Assembly: GCF_000160575.1 (NCBI RefSeq)
Contig: NZ_GG697128.1
Location: 448,561 to 512,560 of the forward strand
Source of the DNA: Weissella paramesenteroides ATCC 33313
Lineage (GTDB): Bacteria; Bacillota; Bacilli; Lactobacillales; Lactobacillaceae
DNA: 64,000 nucleotides
Direction: 5' to 3'
Part shown: positions 8,874 to 18,993 of the stretch, one piece after another
How the letters are laid out: every line of letters starts with the position of its first letter
How positions within the stretch are numbered: position 1 is the first letter of the stretch
The notes under the pieces: model-generated
Told to the model about the DNA's origin: nothing
The model's input: only the letters and a program-made list of their open reading frames with translations
The model's database searches: none
Made by a program: the position numbers and the translations under genes

Positions 8874-10559
8874 CTACATTTCCTTAGGAGCTTTTACCCC
8901 TAGCAAACGTAGTGATTCTGTCAACACATATGAAACAGCAGTCACTAGTGCTAGACGAGCATTTAGTTGATCATCTTCAACTAAAATCTTTGAGTTTGCA
9001 TAGTACTTATTGAAGGCACGCGCCAAATTCAATGAGTATTTAGCAATGACTGATGGTTCACGATCACGCCATGCGCGGCGCACGATATCATTAAAGCTTG
9101 CCACTAACTTTTCAGTTTCCCAAACTTGTTCGTCATCAATTGACAAATTATTTAAGTCTAGTTCTGGCTTACCAGCCTTGCGCAAAATTGATTGTGCACG
9201 TGCGTTCGTATATTGTACGTATGGACCAGTATCACCTTCAAAACGCACAACTTCTTCCAATTTGAAATCGAAGTTTCCAAGACGCTCATTCATCAAGTCA
9301 TGGAAGACTACCGCACCAGTTCCAACTTCATGGGCAACAACTTCTTTGTTAGCTAGATTTGGATTCTTCTCATCAATTTGAGCAGTTGCTAACTTAACAG
9401 AATCAGCCAAAACATCCTTCAACAAAATAATCCGACCTGAACGGGTTGATAGTTTCTTACCATCAACTGTGATCATACCAAATGGAATATGCTCAATGTC
9501 ATCTGACCATTCGTAGCCCATCTTTTTCAAGACAGCCTTCATTTGCATAAAGTGCTCACGTTGTTCGCCACCAACAACATACAATGACTTAACGAAATTG
9601 TAGTTATTCTTACGGAAAATAGCAGCTGCTAAGTCACGCGTCATGTACAATGTTGCCCCATCTGTACGTTGAATCATGGCGACGTTCAAGCCTTCATCTT
9701 CCAAATCAACAACTTGTGCACCTTGTGATTCAACAAGTAAGTGCTTCTCTTTAAGCGTATCAATAACAGCGTCCATCTTGTCATTATAGAAGGCTTCACC
9801 ATTAAATGAATCAAAGTCAATATCTAAGTCATTGTATAATTCCATGAATTCTTTTAGTGATTCTTCACGGAACCATGACCATAGTTCATGAGCTTCCTCA
9901 TCGCCATCTTCCAGCTTTTTAAACCAGGCACGACCTTCGTCATTCAATTCAGGTTGCGTTTCAGCTTCTTTATGGAAACGAACATAATATTTCACTAACG
10001 TATTGATAGGATCAGCTTTAACTTCTTCTTCTGATCCCCAACGCTTGTAAGCTGACATCAACTTACCAAATTGCGTTCCCCAGTCACCCAAATGATTAAT
10101 CTTAATTGGTTGATAACCATTTGCTTTCGCGATTTCAGCTAATGAATTTCCAATAACTGTTGAACGTAAGTGTCCCATTGACATTGGCTTAGCAATGTTA
10201 GGTGATGACATATCAATCGTAATATGACCCGCTTCACCATCAGTATTATGTCCATAATCTGTCTGACGTAGGACTTCTGCTAATGTATCAGCGCCAAATT
10301 GTGCTTGATCCAAAAAGAAATTGACATAGGGTCCTACGGCTTTAACTTCTTTAAAGCCATCGGTAGCAATTTCTGAAACGATATTTGTTGCAATTTGTTG
10401 TGGTGCCATACGACGTGCTTTAGCTAATAAAAATGTTGGAAAAGCGTAGTCACCCATGCTAGCATCCTTGGGCACCTCAATTTTTGAAAGAATCGTTGCA
10501 TTATCCAATTCAGGGACGACTGCAGCAATTGTTTCTGCAATTTGATTCTTGTAGTCCAT
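8874..10559 (-). CDS. argS: Arginyl-tRNA synthetase
   Basis: Class I aminoacyl-tRNA synthetase charging tRNA-Arg, 561 residues. It has an N-terminal Add1 domain, the HIGH-type motif in AKPMSMGHLRSTVIG near residue 125, the KMSKS-equivalent KKLSTRSG and a C-terminal DALR anticodon-binding domain (NLARAFNKYY onward). The start ATG shares its first base with the stop of the DUF2187 gene (TAATG), so the two are translationally coupled. Confidence 0.95.
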   Translation of the reverse strand: MDYKNQIAETIAAVVPELDNATILSKIEVPKDASMGDYAFPTFLLAKARRMAPQQIATNIVSEIATDGFKEVKAVGPYVNFFLDQAQFGADTLAEVLRQTDYGHNTDGEAGHITIDMSSPNIAKPMSMGHLRSTVIGNSLAEIAKANGYQPIKINHLGDWGTQFGKLMSAYKRWGSEEEVKADPINTLVKYYVRFHKEAETQPELNDEGRAWFKKLEDGDEEAHELWSWFREESLKEFMELYNDLDIDFDSFNGEAFYNDKMDAVIDTLKEKHLLVESQGAQVVDLEDEGLNVAMIQRTDGATLYMTRDLAAAIFRKNNYNFVKSLYVVGGEQREHFMQMKAVLKKMGYEWSDDIEHIPFGMITVDGKKLSTRSGRIILLKDVLADSVKLATAQIDEKNPNLANKEVVAHEVGTGAVVFHDLMNERLGNFDFKLEEVVRFEGDTGPYVQYTNARAQSILRKAGKPELDLNNLSIDDEQVWETEKLVASFNDIVRRAWRDREPSVIAKYSLNLARAFNKYYANSKILVEDDQLNARLALVTAVSYVLTESLRLLGVKAPKEM

Positions 10560-10861
10560 TAAGCGTTGTCTCCTTTAGCGTTATCATCTTCGGCATCATC
10601 CTCCGCTGAAGGACGTGGTGCAGGATTGTCCGTCTTAACTAAAATCTTAGTTTCTGACATACGTAATACTGCCCGATGATTGTATTCATTCACAGTTGCA
10701 TCATCTTCAGGATTATTTTCAGTAATAACCACTAATAATGAATGCTCATAAATTTTTTCGACGATACCCTTAAAGTCGTGCTCAAAATTGGCAAACTTCT
10801 TACCGGCAACAAAATCGCCGACGTCGAATTCAGATGTATTTTCTACTGGTTCTTTAGCCAT
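10559..10861 (-). CDS. DUF2187 family small protein
   Basis: Predicted 100-residue cytoplasmic protein. A compact core resembles the DUF2187 family of Firmicutes (FDVGDFVAGKKF followed by a beta-rich GIVEKIYEHSLLVVI). The C-terminal tail is very acidic and repetitive (SAEDDAEDDNAKGD). The ATG at 10861 has a GGGGAAACC site; an earlier in-frame ATG 23 codons upstream lacks one. The function of the family is unknown. It is coupled to argS by TAATG overlap. Confidence 0.75.
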   Translation of the reverse strand: MAKEPVENTSEFDVGDFVAGKKFANFEHDFKGIVEKIYEHSLLVVITENNPEDDATVNEYNHRAVLRMSETKILVKTDNPAPRPSAEDDAEDDNAKGDNA

Positions 10862-10964
10862 GATGGTTTCCCCTTTACTTTTATAACTGAGGTTTTTTAA
10901 TTTATTATTAGTTAGCCGTAATAACGACAATTCTATAAATTATAACAAATTTCTAGCCTAAAAA

Positions 10965-12491
10965 CTAGCGCTCTAGTTCGGAAACAATGCGATTGGCCAC
11001 TGCCCAATCATTTTCATATGGTGTATCAACACCATCTATCTTTTGATATTCATCCAATCCTTTAGCTGCTAGCACCACAACATCGTCCGGTCCTGCTGCC
11101 AGGATAGCAGCAATAATCGCTTTGGTTCGATCAAGTTCGCGATAAATTGTCACCTTTGGATTAGTAATCGCTGCTTGGATTTCATCAGCAATTTTAGCTG
11201 GATCTTCATATTGTGGATCATCACTTGTTAGATAAACAACATCTGCTCCTTCACTAACAGCTTTTCCAATACCTGGTCGACGTGACACACCTTTATTACC
11301 AGGTGCACCAACAACAATGGCTAATTGATTGACTGATTCATTTTGGCGGACAAACTGTAATAAGGCCGCAATCGAAGCATAATTATGTGCATAGTCAACA
11401 TATATCGTACCGTGCTTTTGCGTATTTAGAACCTGCATCCGTCCTGGTACTTTAACTGTTTCAAGTCCCTCAGCCATAGCTGGTGCATCCGCACCAACCA
11501 GACGGGTTGCAATCATTGCCGCTAAGGCGTTACTCTGATTGAAATCACCTGGCATATCTAATGTGTATTCACCCTTAATATGCAAATGTTCAGCTTGTTG
11601 ACCAACCTCTCGTACCTTAAAGACACTACCATGCAAATTAGCATCGGTCGCTTCAAAATAGACATCTGCCTTTGGTGAATCAACATCTTCTTGACCATAC
11701 AACCAAATACCATCACGATGAACCATTAGTTCAGCATGGGCAATCAACTCACCAAAATGATCAGAATCAACATTCAACACAATTTGTTCTGAATGATCAA
11801 ACAGCATCATTTTATGTTGTAAATAGTCTTCAAAGGTTGGGTGTTCATTTTCACCAATGTGATCTGGACTGATATTTAAGAAGATACCAACATTGAAGTG
11901 AAGACCATAAACACGGCGCATTTTAAAGGCTTGTGATGATACCTCCATCACCATATGGGTCATCCCATTATCGACTGCCTCTCGCATCCAACGAAAAAGA
12001 TCCACTGATTCAGGTGTCGTTAAATGGGCCCGGTAATGATATTGTGGTTCACTACCAGTAATCACTTGTAATGTTGATGACAAGGCAACTTTGTCATGGG
12101 TATACGCACGTAGAATTTCATATGCCATATATGCGGTCGATGTTTTTCCCTTTGTACCAGTGATACCAATTAGTGCCAAATTATTTTGGGGATATTGATA
12201 AAAAGCCATTGCAATAATACTCATTGCTGCAGGCACATCATCAGCGACCCAAGTAGGTAGCTTGGTTGCATGTTTAAAACTTGCTGGTGCAATGATTGCA
12301 GTGACCCCTTTTTCAATGGCATCGGTTAAATACTCTGCTTTAAAATTTCCCTTAATAAAGAGTAAGGTACCTGGCACAACATCATTGGAATTATAAGCTA
12401 AATGTTGTATCTCACCATCGAAATCTGGTGCTGATATTAATAAATCTTGATCAGCCAATAACGTTGTAATGTTATCTGCAGTGAGTGTCAT
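10965..12491 (-). CDS. murE: UDP-MurNAc-tripeptide synthetase MurE, L-lysine-adding type
   Basis: Adds the third residue to UDP-MurNAc-L-Ala-D-Glu in the cytoplasm; 508 residues. The ATP motif GITGTKGKTST is near residue 110, with HLTTPES, EVSSQAF and VDYAH further on. The amino-acid specificity region reads TSDDPQYEDP. DAP-adding enzymes carry DNPR there, so L-lysine is inferred, which fits the lysine operon in this window. The start at 12491 has AAGAGGATT upstream; ten extra codons upstream are unlikely to be translated. Confidence 0.9.
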   Translation of the reverse strand: MTLTADNITTLLADQDLLISAPDFDGEIQHLAYNSNDVVPGTLLFIKGNFKAEYLTDAIEKGVTAIIAPASFKHATKLPTWVADDVPAAMSIIAMAFYQYPQNNLALIGITGTKGKTSTAYMAYEILRAYTHDKVALSSTLQVITGSEPQYHYRAHLTTPESVDLFRWMREAVDNGMTHMVMEVSSQAFKMRRVYGLHFNVGIFLNISPDHIGENEHPTFEDYLQHKMMLFDHSEQIVLNVDSDHFGELIAHAELMVHRDGIWLYGQEDVDSPKADVYFEATDANLHGSVFKVREVGQQAEHLHIKGEYTLDMPGDFNQSNALAAMIATRLVGADAPAMAEGLETVKVPGRMQVLNTQKHGTIYVDYAHNYASIAALLQFVRQNESVNQLAIVVGAPGNKGVSRRPGIGKAVSEGADVVYLTSDDPQYEDPAKIADEIQAAITNPKVTIYRELDRTKAIIAAILAAGPDDVVVLAAKGLDEYQKIDGVDTPYENDWAVANRIVSELER

Positions 12492-12524
12492 TAAACTTAA
12501 TCCTCTTTTCTGATTCTTCATTGA

Positions 12525-13130
12525 TTATGCTAATTCGCCAGCTTGTTGTAGTTGGCTTTTCATTTTAATTGCTGCCCGACCACGATGTGCGTAATGCACA
12601 CGCTCCGGCATATCGATTTCGGCCAAAGTCAACCCATTCTCAGTTTCTAACAACTCATCCAGCCCATTCCGATTACCGCGTGGTGTGTCTGCTAACACAA
12701 CACCACCCTTACCTTCAGACGTATAAACAACATTTTGTGGTGTGACAACCACAAAATGTGCTAACAGGTAGGCATCACGAGGTGCTGCAGCTGGTAATTG
12801 TTGGAGGACATATTGGTTAATTTCATCATCCCCGCTCAAATGATGTGCCTTAAATTCACGCATGGTTGTGACACCAAAATGATCTGGAATTGCTGGAATA
12901 AATAATGCAGAATCATCAGCTAAAATATATTCATTAGGTAACAAATTATGAATGGTTTGTGCCTTGACCAATGCGTTGGTAGCCATATCATCTGTTGTTT
13001 CTGGTGGAAATGTGATTTCATCAATTAAATGACGATAATTGAGACCTTTTAGCCCTAGTACTGCTAAATAACGAACCATCTCATCGGTCTTATGCGTATT
13101 GTTTGAGGCAATAACAAAACGTGTCATCAT
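12525..13130 (-). CDS. Non-canonical purine NTP pyrophosphatase (RdgB/HAM1 family)
   Basis: House-cleaning enzyme expected to hydrolyse dITP/XTP to monophosphates; 201 residues. The family N-terminal motif is present as ASNNTHKTDEM (residues 8-18), then DDSALFIP, where the family usually has DDSGLxV, and a late AHRGRAAIKM close to the usual SHRxxAL. The Gly-to-Ala change and the weaker central region suggest a divergent branch. It starts two bases from the folC stop and 34 bases before murE, so it is probably co-transcribed with both. Confidence 0.8.
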   Translation of the reverse strand: MMTRFVIASNNTHKTDEMVRYLAVLGLKGLNYRHLIDEITFPPETTDDMATNALVKAQTIHNLLPNEYILADDSALFIPAIPDHFGVTTMREFKAHHLSGDDEINQYVLQQLPAAAPRDAYLLAHFVVVTPQNVVYTSEGKGGVVLADTPRGNRNGLDELLETENGLTLAEIDMPERVHYAHRGRAAIKMKSQLQQAGELA

Positions 13131-13131
13131 G

Positions 13132-14430
13132 TTAAATTTTCTCCTCTCTTTCGATAGCTCGTAACGTATAAAATGATCCGGTCACCACGATTAATGCTTT
13201 TGATGACTCCCTAACTTGTCTGGCAAGAGAAATAGCGGCTGTTGAGTCATCAGCAATTTCAACATCAACATTGCTCATCATCACAATGTTTGCCGCTAGT
13301 TCATCAGCTGACATTGCATTCTTTGCATCAGGTGTCACGGCAATTACCGTTGACACATAAGGTAGTAATTCATCCAGCATGTCCATATGATTTTTACCTT
13401 TAATCAGTCCCAAAATAACAATGGGCTTAAAAGGTAAATGCCATGAACGAATAGCCGCCACCAAACTGGTGATACCATGTGGATTATGGGCACCATCATA
13501 CAAAATATTGTTTTCACTATCATATTCCATACGACCCGTAATTTTAACATGAGCAAGGGCTTCCGCAACCGTCACATCGGACAATGCAATCCGCTTGTTC
13601 TTCAAAATTGTGACGACTTGTAAAACAGTGCTTAAATTATTTGCCTGATAAGCACCCGTTAATGACAATTTCAACCCTTCCAGCTGGTCTGCATTAACAA
13701 CTAATCCCTTTGGCGATGAACGGATTAAAGTAATTTGTGGCTTTGGGTAAGGATTCCAAACTGCGCCAACTGTTTTGGCCTTATCACGAAGAATGTTAAA
13801 AACAGCAACATCTTGCCCCGGATAATTGACCACTAAACTTCCTGGCTTAATTGCACCAGCAACGTTCTCAGCAATTTTAATAATATCGTGGCCAAGCATT
13901 GTTGAATGGTCATCAGAAATTTTTGTGATAGCGACAACCAATGGCTTTTCAACAACATTTGTCGCATCGCCAGTACCACCCAAACCTGCTTCAATAATCG
14001 CAAACTGAACTTCTTGTTTTGCAAAATGACAAAGGGCAATCAAGGTCCACAGCTCGAATTTGGTGAGTGTTTTTTCATCACCACCATGATTTTTGATTTC
14101 AATCATAATTCTTTTATAGTGAAACATCACGTCTGCTTCGCTAATCATTTGTCCATTAATCGTGACAACTTCACGATCTGACAAAATTGCTGGGGTTGAA
14201 AAGTGACCGACCCGATAACCTGCCGTTGTCAAAATTTTACTCAACATCACGCCAGTCGATCCTTTACCATTTGAACCAACAATATGGATGACTGATAATC
14301 GTCGCTCAGGATGACCAATCCAATTCAAAATTTCTTTTAACATGCCTACACGACTATGTTTACTTGGTGATAATTGCCAATCATCACCCAAACTTGCTTC
14401 AAGTTGTCGATACGTTTCAACGGTGCCCAT
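13132..14430 (-). CDS. folC: Folylpolyglutamate synthase / dihydrofolate synthase
   Basis: Mur-ligase-family enzyme of 432 residues that adds glutamate to folates. It shows the P-loop GSNGKGSTG near residue 53, STPAI, EAGLGGTGDATN and the C-terminal domain with DGAHNPHG. The folate link matters because this genome also has a THF riboswitch and FolT transporter 48 kb away. ATG at 14430 is preferred over a TTG two codons upstream, with AAGGA about 12 bases before it. Confidence 0.92.
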   Translation of the reverse strand: MGTVETYRQLEASLGDDWQLSPSKHSRVGMLKEILNWIGHPERRLSVIHIVGSNGKGSTGVMLSKILTTAGYRVGHFSTPAILSDREVVTINGQMISEADVMFHYKRIMIEIKNHGGDEKTLTKFELWTLIALCHFAKQEVQFAIIEAGLGGTGDATNVVEKPLVVAITKISDDHSTMLGHDIIKIAENVAGAIKPGSLVVNYPGQDVAVFNILRDKAKTVGAVWNPYPKPQITLIRSSPKGLVVNADQLEGLKLSLTGAYQANNLSTVLQVVTILKNKRIALSDVTVAEALAHVKITGRMEYDSENNILYDGAHNPHGITSLVAAIRSWHLPFKPIVILGLIKGKNHMDMLDELLPYVSTVIAVTPDAKNAMSADELAANIVMMSNVDVEIADDSTAAISLARQVRESSKALIVVTGSFYTLRAIEREEKI

Positions 14431-14589
14431 ACGCAAACCAGTCCTTCATCTTTTTGTTCATCAAACGACTCTCTAAATTTTTATTTTATCATATATCATT
14501 CTTGCTTGGCGGAACATTCTGGATAATTATTTACGAATCATTCATATGATAAAAAAATCTGGGACAAAACTAGCCATTGTAGACTGAAA

Positions 14590-14632
14590 GGGGCAATAAT
14601 CTACCTATTTGACTGCGGTAGATTATTGCCCC
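14590..14632 (-). terminator. Perfect 16-bp hairpin downstream of dgkB
   Basis: GGGGCAATAATCTACC pairs exactly with GGTAGATTATTGCCCC around an 11-base loop. It lies after dgkB and the left-half repeat R4. The following T-run is short (CCCCTTT), so termination strength is uncertain, but the placement equals that of the other terminators. Confidence 0.65.
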
Positions 14633-14635
14633 TTA

Positions 14636-14662
14636 AACGTGTTCCAAAAGACTGAAGCCGAT
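14636..14662 (+). repeat. Left half of the recurrent repeat (copy R4)
   Basis: AACGTGTTCCAAAAGACTGAAGCC matches the left end of the full repeat and then diverges. It sits between the dgkB stop and its hairpin terminator. Confidence 0.75.
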
Positions 14663-14681
14663 TGTCACACTCTCTATAAAA

Positions 14682-15632
14682 TTATTTTTCAAGTAACTTA
14701 ATTGGTGCTGCAACTAACGTATCTGGTGAAATATCATCAACATTGGCAACGATTTTAATATGTTGCTTGTGGTTAGTGAATGTCACTGGTGCATCGCCAC
14801 CATATTCCCCATCCAAATTAATCATAATCTTATCATTTTTAGTTGATGACACCTCAACTTTTTCAGATTTTACATAAATCAAATTTGGATTATTAATATG
14901 CTTACCCATTAGCACTTCCGTAATCAAGTTCAAAATCTCAGCGAACTTGGTTGTTTTCACAATAAGCAAAGTAAATTTACCATCATCTAATTTTGCATCT
15001 GGCACAATTTGTTCAAAACCACCCACAGAATTCGTCAATGCCAAAAAGAACATTGCTGACTTACCGTTAAATTCACCGTCATCATATTTGACATGGATAT
15101 CCATCGGCTTGATGCTAGTCAACATTTCAGCACCTTTCACCACATATGCCAAGTAGCCATACATTGACTTTAATTTAGATGGCACAGAATAAGTGAGTTC
15201 TGATAAAGAACCACCAGCTGCGATGTTGATAAAGTATGAATCATTGGCTTGCCCAATATCCATCTTGGCTGCTTTTCCTTTTAGAATAACCTTCGCTGCT
15301 GCCAATGGGTCTTCACGCGGAATGCTCAATGCACGTGCGTAATCATTGGTTGTACCAGCAGGAATAATGGCTAACATTGGCCGTTTATCTAATGGTGCGA
15401 TACCATTGACAACCTCATTGATTGTGCCATCGCCACCAGCGGCAACTAGCAATTCAAAGCCCGCTTCCGCAGCTCTTTTCGCTTCAGTCATGGCAGAATT
15501 TGGCTCAGGAGTTGTCGCAAAGGCGCTCGTTTCATAACCAGCTTCCTCATACACATCCAAAATATCGACTAAATCACGTCGAATGGCTTCACGACCAGAA
15601 GTTGGATTATAGATAATTCGTGCTCTTTTCAT
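14682..15632 (-). CDS. dgkB: Diacylglycerol kinase DgkB (lipid kinase)
   Basis: Soluble DagK-family lipid kinase of 316 residues that recycles diacylglycerol released during lipoteichoic acid synthesis into phosphatidic acid. It has YNPTSGRE at the N-terminus, the catalytic/nucleotide loop GGDGTINEVVNG near residue 84 and PAGTTNDYARAL. The ATG follows AGGAGCAAGACGGA. Half copies of the recurrent repeat lie on both sides of the gene. Confidence 0.92.
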   Translation of the reverse strand: MKRARIIYNPTSGREAIRRDLVDILDVYEEAGYETSAFATTPEPNSAMTEAKRAAEAGFELLVAAGGDGTINEVVNGIAPLDKRPMLAIIPAGTTNDYARALSIPREDPLAAAKVILKGKAAKMDIGQANDSYFINIAAGGSLSELTYSVPSKLKSMYGYLAYVVKGAEMLTSIKPMDIHVKYDDGEFNGKSAMFFLALTNSVGGFEQIVPDAKLDDGKFTLLIVKTTKFAEILNLITEVLMGKHINNPNLIYVKSEKVEVSSTKNDKIMINLDGEYGGDAPVTFTNHKQHIKIVANVDDISPDTLVAAPIKLLEK

Positions 15633-15664
15633 TCCGTCTTGCTCCTAATTTTTAATATATGTAT

Positions 15665-15696
15665 GACATCAGAACAGATTACCTAATTCTGATGTC
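15665..15696 (-). terminator. Hairpin downstream of gatB
   Basis: GACATCAGAA / TTCTGATGTC, 10 paired bases, just past the gatB stop and a right-half repeat. There is no long T-run, so it may be a weak terminator or an mRNA 3'-end stabiliser. Confidence 0.5.
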
Positions 15697-15703
15697 GATA
15701 GTG

Positions 15704-15722
15704 AGCCGTTTTGTCTCGCTCT
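15704..15722 (+). repeat. Right end of the recurrent repeat (copy R5)
   Basis: GAGCCGTTTTGTCTCGCTCT matches the right end of the full element; it ends 6 bases from the gatB stop codon. Confidence 0.7.
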
Positions 15723-15728
15723 GATATT

Positions 15729-17174
15729 TTATTCAGGCTTGCGTGCTTGCAAACCAGCTAACAATAACTTGTTAACGACTGCTGGGTTAGCACTACCCTT
15801 TGTTTGCTTCATAATTTGACCAACCAAGAAACCAACCGCACGATCTTTTCCATTGTGGAAATCAATAATTGATTGTTCATTCTTATCCAAAATTTCGTCA
15901 ATCAATGGTGTCAATACTGCTGGATCAGATAGTTGCTTCAAGCCGTTCTTCTCGACGAATGCAACAGGATCGTCACCCTTAGTGATTGCCTTAAAGACTT
16001 TTTTGGCCATCTTTGTTGAAATTGTGCCATCATCGATCAACTTGATCATATCTGCTAAGTGAGCTGGTGTTAATGGTGTATCCTCCAAATCAGCTTGTTG
16101 CTCATTCAAGAAGGCATTAACATCTCCCATCAAGTAGTTAGCCGTACGCTTTGGATCAGCACCAAAACTAACCGTCTCATCAAAGAAGTTTGCCATTGCT
16201 AGCGTCTGAGTCAACACTTCTGAATCATAGACTTCCAAACCAAGCTCATCAACATAACGTGCTTTACGGACACTAGCTGTTTCTGGCAACTTTGCCTTCA
16301 CTTCATTGACCCATTCGTCAGTAATATGCACTGGTGTCAAATCAGGCTCTGGGAAGTAACGGTAGTCATCTGCTGTTTCTTTAACACGCATCAATACAGT
16401 TTCACCCGTTGCTTCATCAAAACGACGAGTCTGTTGTTTGATGGTACCACCAGACATATAAATCTTTGCATGGCGATTTTCTTCAAATGCAAGTGCCTTA
16501 CGGACATAATTAAATGAGTTCAAATTCTTCAACTCAACCTTTGTCCCATACTCACTTGAACCAACTGGGCGAATTGAAATATTCGCGTCAACACGCATTG
16601 ATCCTTCTTGCATCTTCACATCAGAAATACCAGTAAATTGAATCGCTTGGCGCAATGCTTCTAGATAAGCATAAGCCTCATCCGGAGAAGCAATGTCAGG
16701 TGCACCAACGATTTCAATTAGGGGGGTTCCCTGACGATTCAAATCAACATAAGAATAACCATCAGTTCCGTGGGTATTCTTACCTGCATCTTCTTCAACG
16801 TGTAATTCAGTAATACCAACACGCTTCTTTTTACCTTCAAACTCAATTTCTAGCCAACCATTGCGACCAATTGGTTGTTGTTGTTGCGTAATTTGATAGG
16901 CTTTGGGATTATCAGGATAGAAGTAATTCTTACGATCCCAGTGTAAATCGCGAGTAATATCAGCATGTAGTGCTAATGATGCCATCATACCGTATTCTAA
17001 AGCACCCTTGTTTGCCTGTGGCAAAACACCAGGATATCCCCAGTCAATCACATTGGTGTTCGCATTAGGCTCAGCACCATATTGAACAGGAGAAGGTGAC
17101 ATCGCCTTCGAGTTAGTCTTTAACTCAACATGGACTTCTAGTCCAATCGTCGTTTCAAAATTTGGCACTGCCAT
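15729..17174 (-). CDS. gatB: Asp-tRNA(Asn)/Glu-tRNA(Gln) amidotransferase subunit B
   Basis: tRNA-binding kinase subunit of the GatCAB complex that converts Glu-tRNA-Gln to Gln-tRNA-Gln; 481 residues. N-terminal hallmark [12 protein letters not shown], then [12 protein letters not shown] and [10 protein letters not shown], and a C-terminal YqeY-like domain ending in [10 protein letters not shown]. Its ATG overlaps the gatA stop by one base (TAATG), so stoichiometric coupled translation is likely. Confidence 0.95.
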   Translation of the reverse strand: MAVPNFETTIGLEVHVELKTNSKAMSPSPVQYGAEPNANTNVIDWGYPGVLPQANKGALEYGMMASLALHADITRDLHWDRKNYFYPDNPKAYQITQQQQPIGRNGWLEIEFEGKKKRVGITELHVEEDAGKNTHGTDGYSYVDLNRQGTPLIEIVGAPDIASPDEAYAYLEALRQAIQFTGISDVKMQEGSMRVDANISIRPVGSSEYGTKVELKNLNSFNYVRKALAFEENRHAKIYMSGGTIKQQTRRFDEATGETVLMRVKETADDYRYFPEPDLTPVHITDEWVNEVKAKLPETASVRKARYVDELGLEVYDSEVLTQTLAMANFFDETVSFGADPKRTANYLMGDVNAFLNEQQADLEDTPLTPAHLADMIKLIDDGTISTKMAKKVFKAITKGDDPVAFVEKNGLKQLSDPAVLTPLIDEILDKNEQSIIDFHNGKDRAVGFLVGQIMKQTKGSANPAVVNKLLLAGLQARKPE

Positions 17175-18631
17175 TAATCCTTACCTCCTGGTACTTTTTC
17201 AAATAGACGTGTTGCTTGCTCAAATGCATAGGCAACACGGTAAATCGTTTCCTCTTGGTAGCGGTTTGCAATCAATTGCATACCAACTGGCAAGCCATCA
17301 ACAAATCCAGCTGGTACTGACATACCTGGTAAGCCGGCCATATTGACAGGAATCGTCAAAACATCGTTCATGTAAGTCACTTCAGGGTCGTCCTGATTAG
17401 CACCAAAGTCATAAGCAACATTTGGTGTCGTTGGCGCAACGATTAAATCATAATCTGCAAAGACCTTTTGGAAATCATCATTCATCAATGTTCGTACTTG
17501 TGCAGCTTTCTTAAAGAAAGCATCGTATGAACCAGCTGAAAGTGAGTAAGTACCAAGCATAATACGACGCTTCACTTCATCACCGAATCCTTGGGTACGC
17601 GTTTGGACATACAAGTCTTCTAAGCTTTTAACGTTTTCTGGACGGAATCCATAACGAATACCATCAAAACGTTGCAAGTTTGATGATGCTTCAGCAGAAG
17701 CCAAGATATAATAAGCAGCAACCCCATACTTTGTATGTGGTAATGATACTTCATCTACCGTTGCACCGAGTTCGCGTAATTGATCGATGCCGGCACGAAT
17801 GGTCTCTTTGATACTATCGTCAACTCCAGCGCCAAAGTATTCTGTTGGCACAGCAATCTTCAATCCAGAAATATCACCATCCAAGTGAGCTGTAAAATCA
17901 GGAACGGCTTGATCTGAAGAAGTTTGATCATGGTCATCATGACCTGCCATTGCAGCTAACACAGTCGCATTATCTTTGACACGACGCGTAAACACACCTA
18001 CTTGATCAAGTGAAGATGCAAAGGCAATCACACCCCAACGAGATACACGACCATAAGTTGGCTTCATACCAACGATACCGTTGAAGGCTGCTGGTTGACG
18101 AATCGAACCACCAGTATCTGTTCCTAGTGCAAAAGGTACTTGGCCAGCAGCAACTGAGACCGCTGACCCACCTGATGAACCACCAGGTACCTTGGTTTGG
18201 TCCCAAGCGTTCTTGGTCTGCTTATAGTATGATGTTTCAGTCGTTGATCCCATGGCAAACTCGTCCATGTTTAACTTTCCAACGCCCACTGCACCTTGTT
18301 CACGTAAACGTGAGACAACAGTTGCATCATAAATCGGCTTAAAATCTTCCAAAATTTTTGATGCGGCAGTTGTTGGCACATCCTTGGTAATCAAGTTATC
18401 TTTGATACCATAAGGAATACCTGACAAGACATTATCTGGATCAATACCCGCTTCATCAATAGCAGCAGCTTCGGCCAATGCCTTTTCTGACATAGTTGCT
18501 AAGAATGCATCATATTTTGCATCAGTTTGCGCAATATTTGCTAACGTCTCTTTCACTAAGTCAACTGATGTGATTTCTTTATTTACAAGTTGCTCATGTA
18601 ACTTTTCAATGTCTGTATGCAAAAAATTCAT
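17174..18631 (-). CDS. gatA: Glutamyl-tRNA(Gln) amidotransferase subunit A
   Basis: Amidase-signature glutaminase subunit of GatCAB, 485 residues. The Ser-Ser-Lys catalytic triad can be placed in YGIKDNL (Lys), [14 protein letters not shown] and TGGSIRQPA. It generates ammonia for the GatB active site. Its start overlaps the gatC stop and its stop overlaps the gatB start, both as TAATG. Confidence 0.95.
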   Translation of the reverse strand: MNFLHTDIEKLHEQLVNKEITSVDLVKETLANIAQTDAKYDAFLATMSEKALAEAAAIDEAGIDPDNVLSGIPYGIKDNLITKDVPTTAASKILEDFKPIYDATVVSRLREQGAVGVGKLNMDEFAMGSTTETSYYKQTKNAWDQTKVPGGSSGGSAVSVAAGQVPFALGTDTGGSIRQPAAFNGIVGMKPTYGRVSRWGVIAFASSLDQVGVFTRRVKDNATVLAAMAGHDDHDQTSSDQAVPDFTAHLDGDISGLKIAVPTEYFGAGVDDSIKETIRAGIDQLRELGATVDEVSLPHTKYGVAAYYILASAEASSNLQRFDGIRYGFRPENVKSLEDLYVQTRTQGFGDEVKRRIMLGTYSLSAGSYDAFFKKAAQVRTLMNDDFQKVFADYDLIVAPTTPNVAYDFGANQDDPEVTYMNDVLTIPVNMAGLPGMSVPAGFVDGLPVGMQLIANRYQEETIYRVAYAFEQATRLFEKVPGGKD

Positions 18632-18942
18632 TAACCTTCAGCTCCCCCATCAAGAATTGCAGGCACTTTAATCAAAGTGTCTTGGTGTTCTGGTGCATTG
18701 TTTAGCAATGATTGTGATTGTTGTGCGTTAACCGCAACATCATCTCGTAATACTGTCTGCATCTCAGTCACAGAATATGTTGGCTTCACATTTTCTGTGT
18801 CCACCTCAGCTAATGTTGTCACAATATCAAATATTTTACCTAAATGATCTGTAAACATATCAGCTTCTGCATCTGTTAAAGCTAACTTTGCTAAGCTAGC
18901 CACATGTTCAACTTCTTCACGCGTAATTTGCTCGTTTGCCAT
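18631..18942 (-). CDS. gatC: Glutamyl-tRNA(Gln) amidotransferase subunit C
   Basis: Small 103-residue belt subunit that stabilises GatA-GatB. Typical opening [21 protein letters not shown] and a C-terminal [10 protein letters not shown] segment. ATG at 18942 is backed by AAAGGA; an ATG five codons upstream lies in the ribosome site and is rejected. First gene of gatCAB, 51 bases after the methyltransferase gene. Confidence 0.94.
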   Translation of the reverse strand: MANEQITREEVEHVASLAKLALTDAEADMFTDHLGKIFDIVTTLAEVDTENVKPTYSVTEMQTVLRDDVAVNAQQSQSLLNNAPEHQDTLIKVPAILDGGAEG

Positions 18943-18993
18943 GTTAATTCCTTTCATGCTTTAATATAGCTATTTTACCAAAAGATTTTATAT

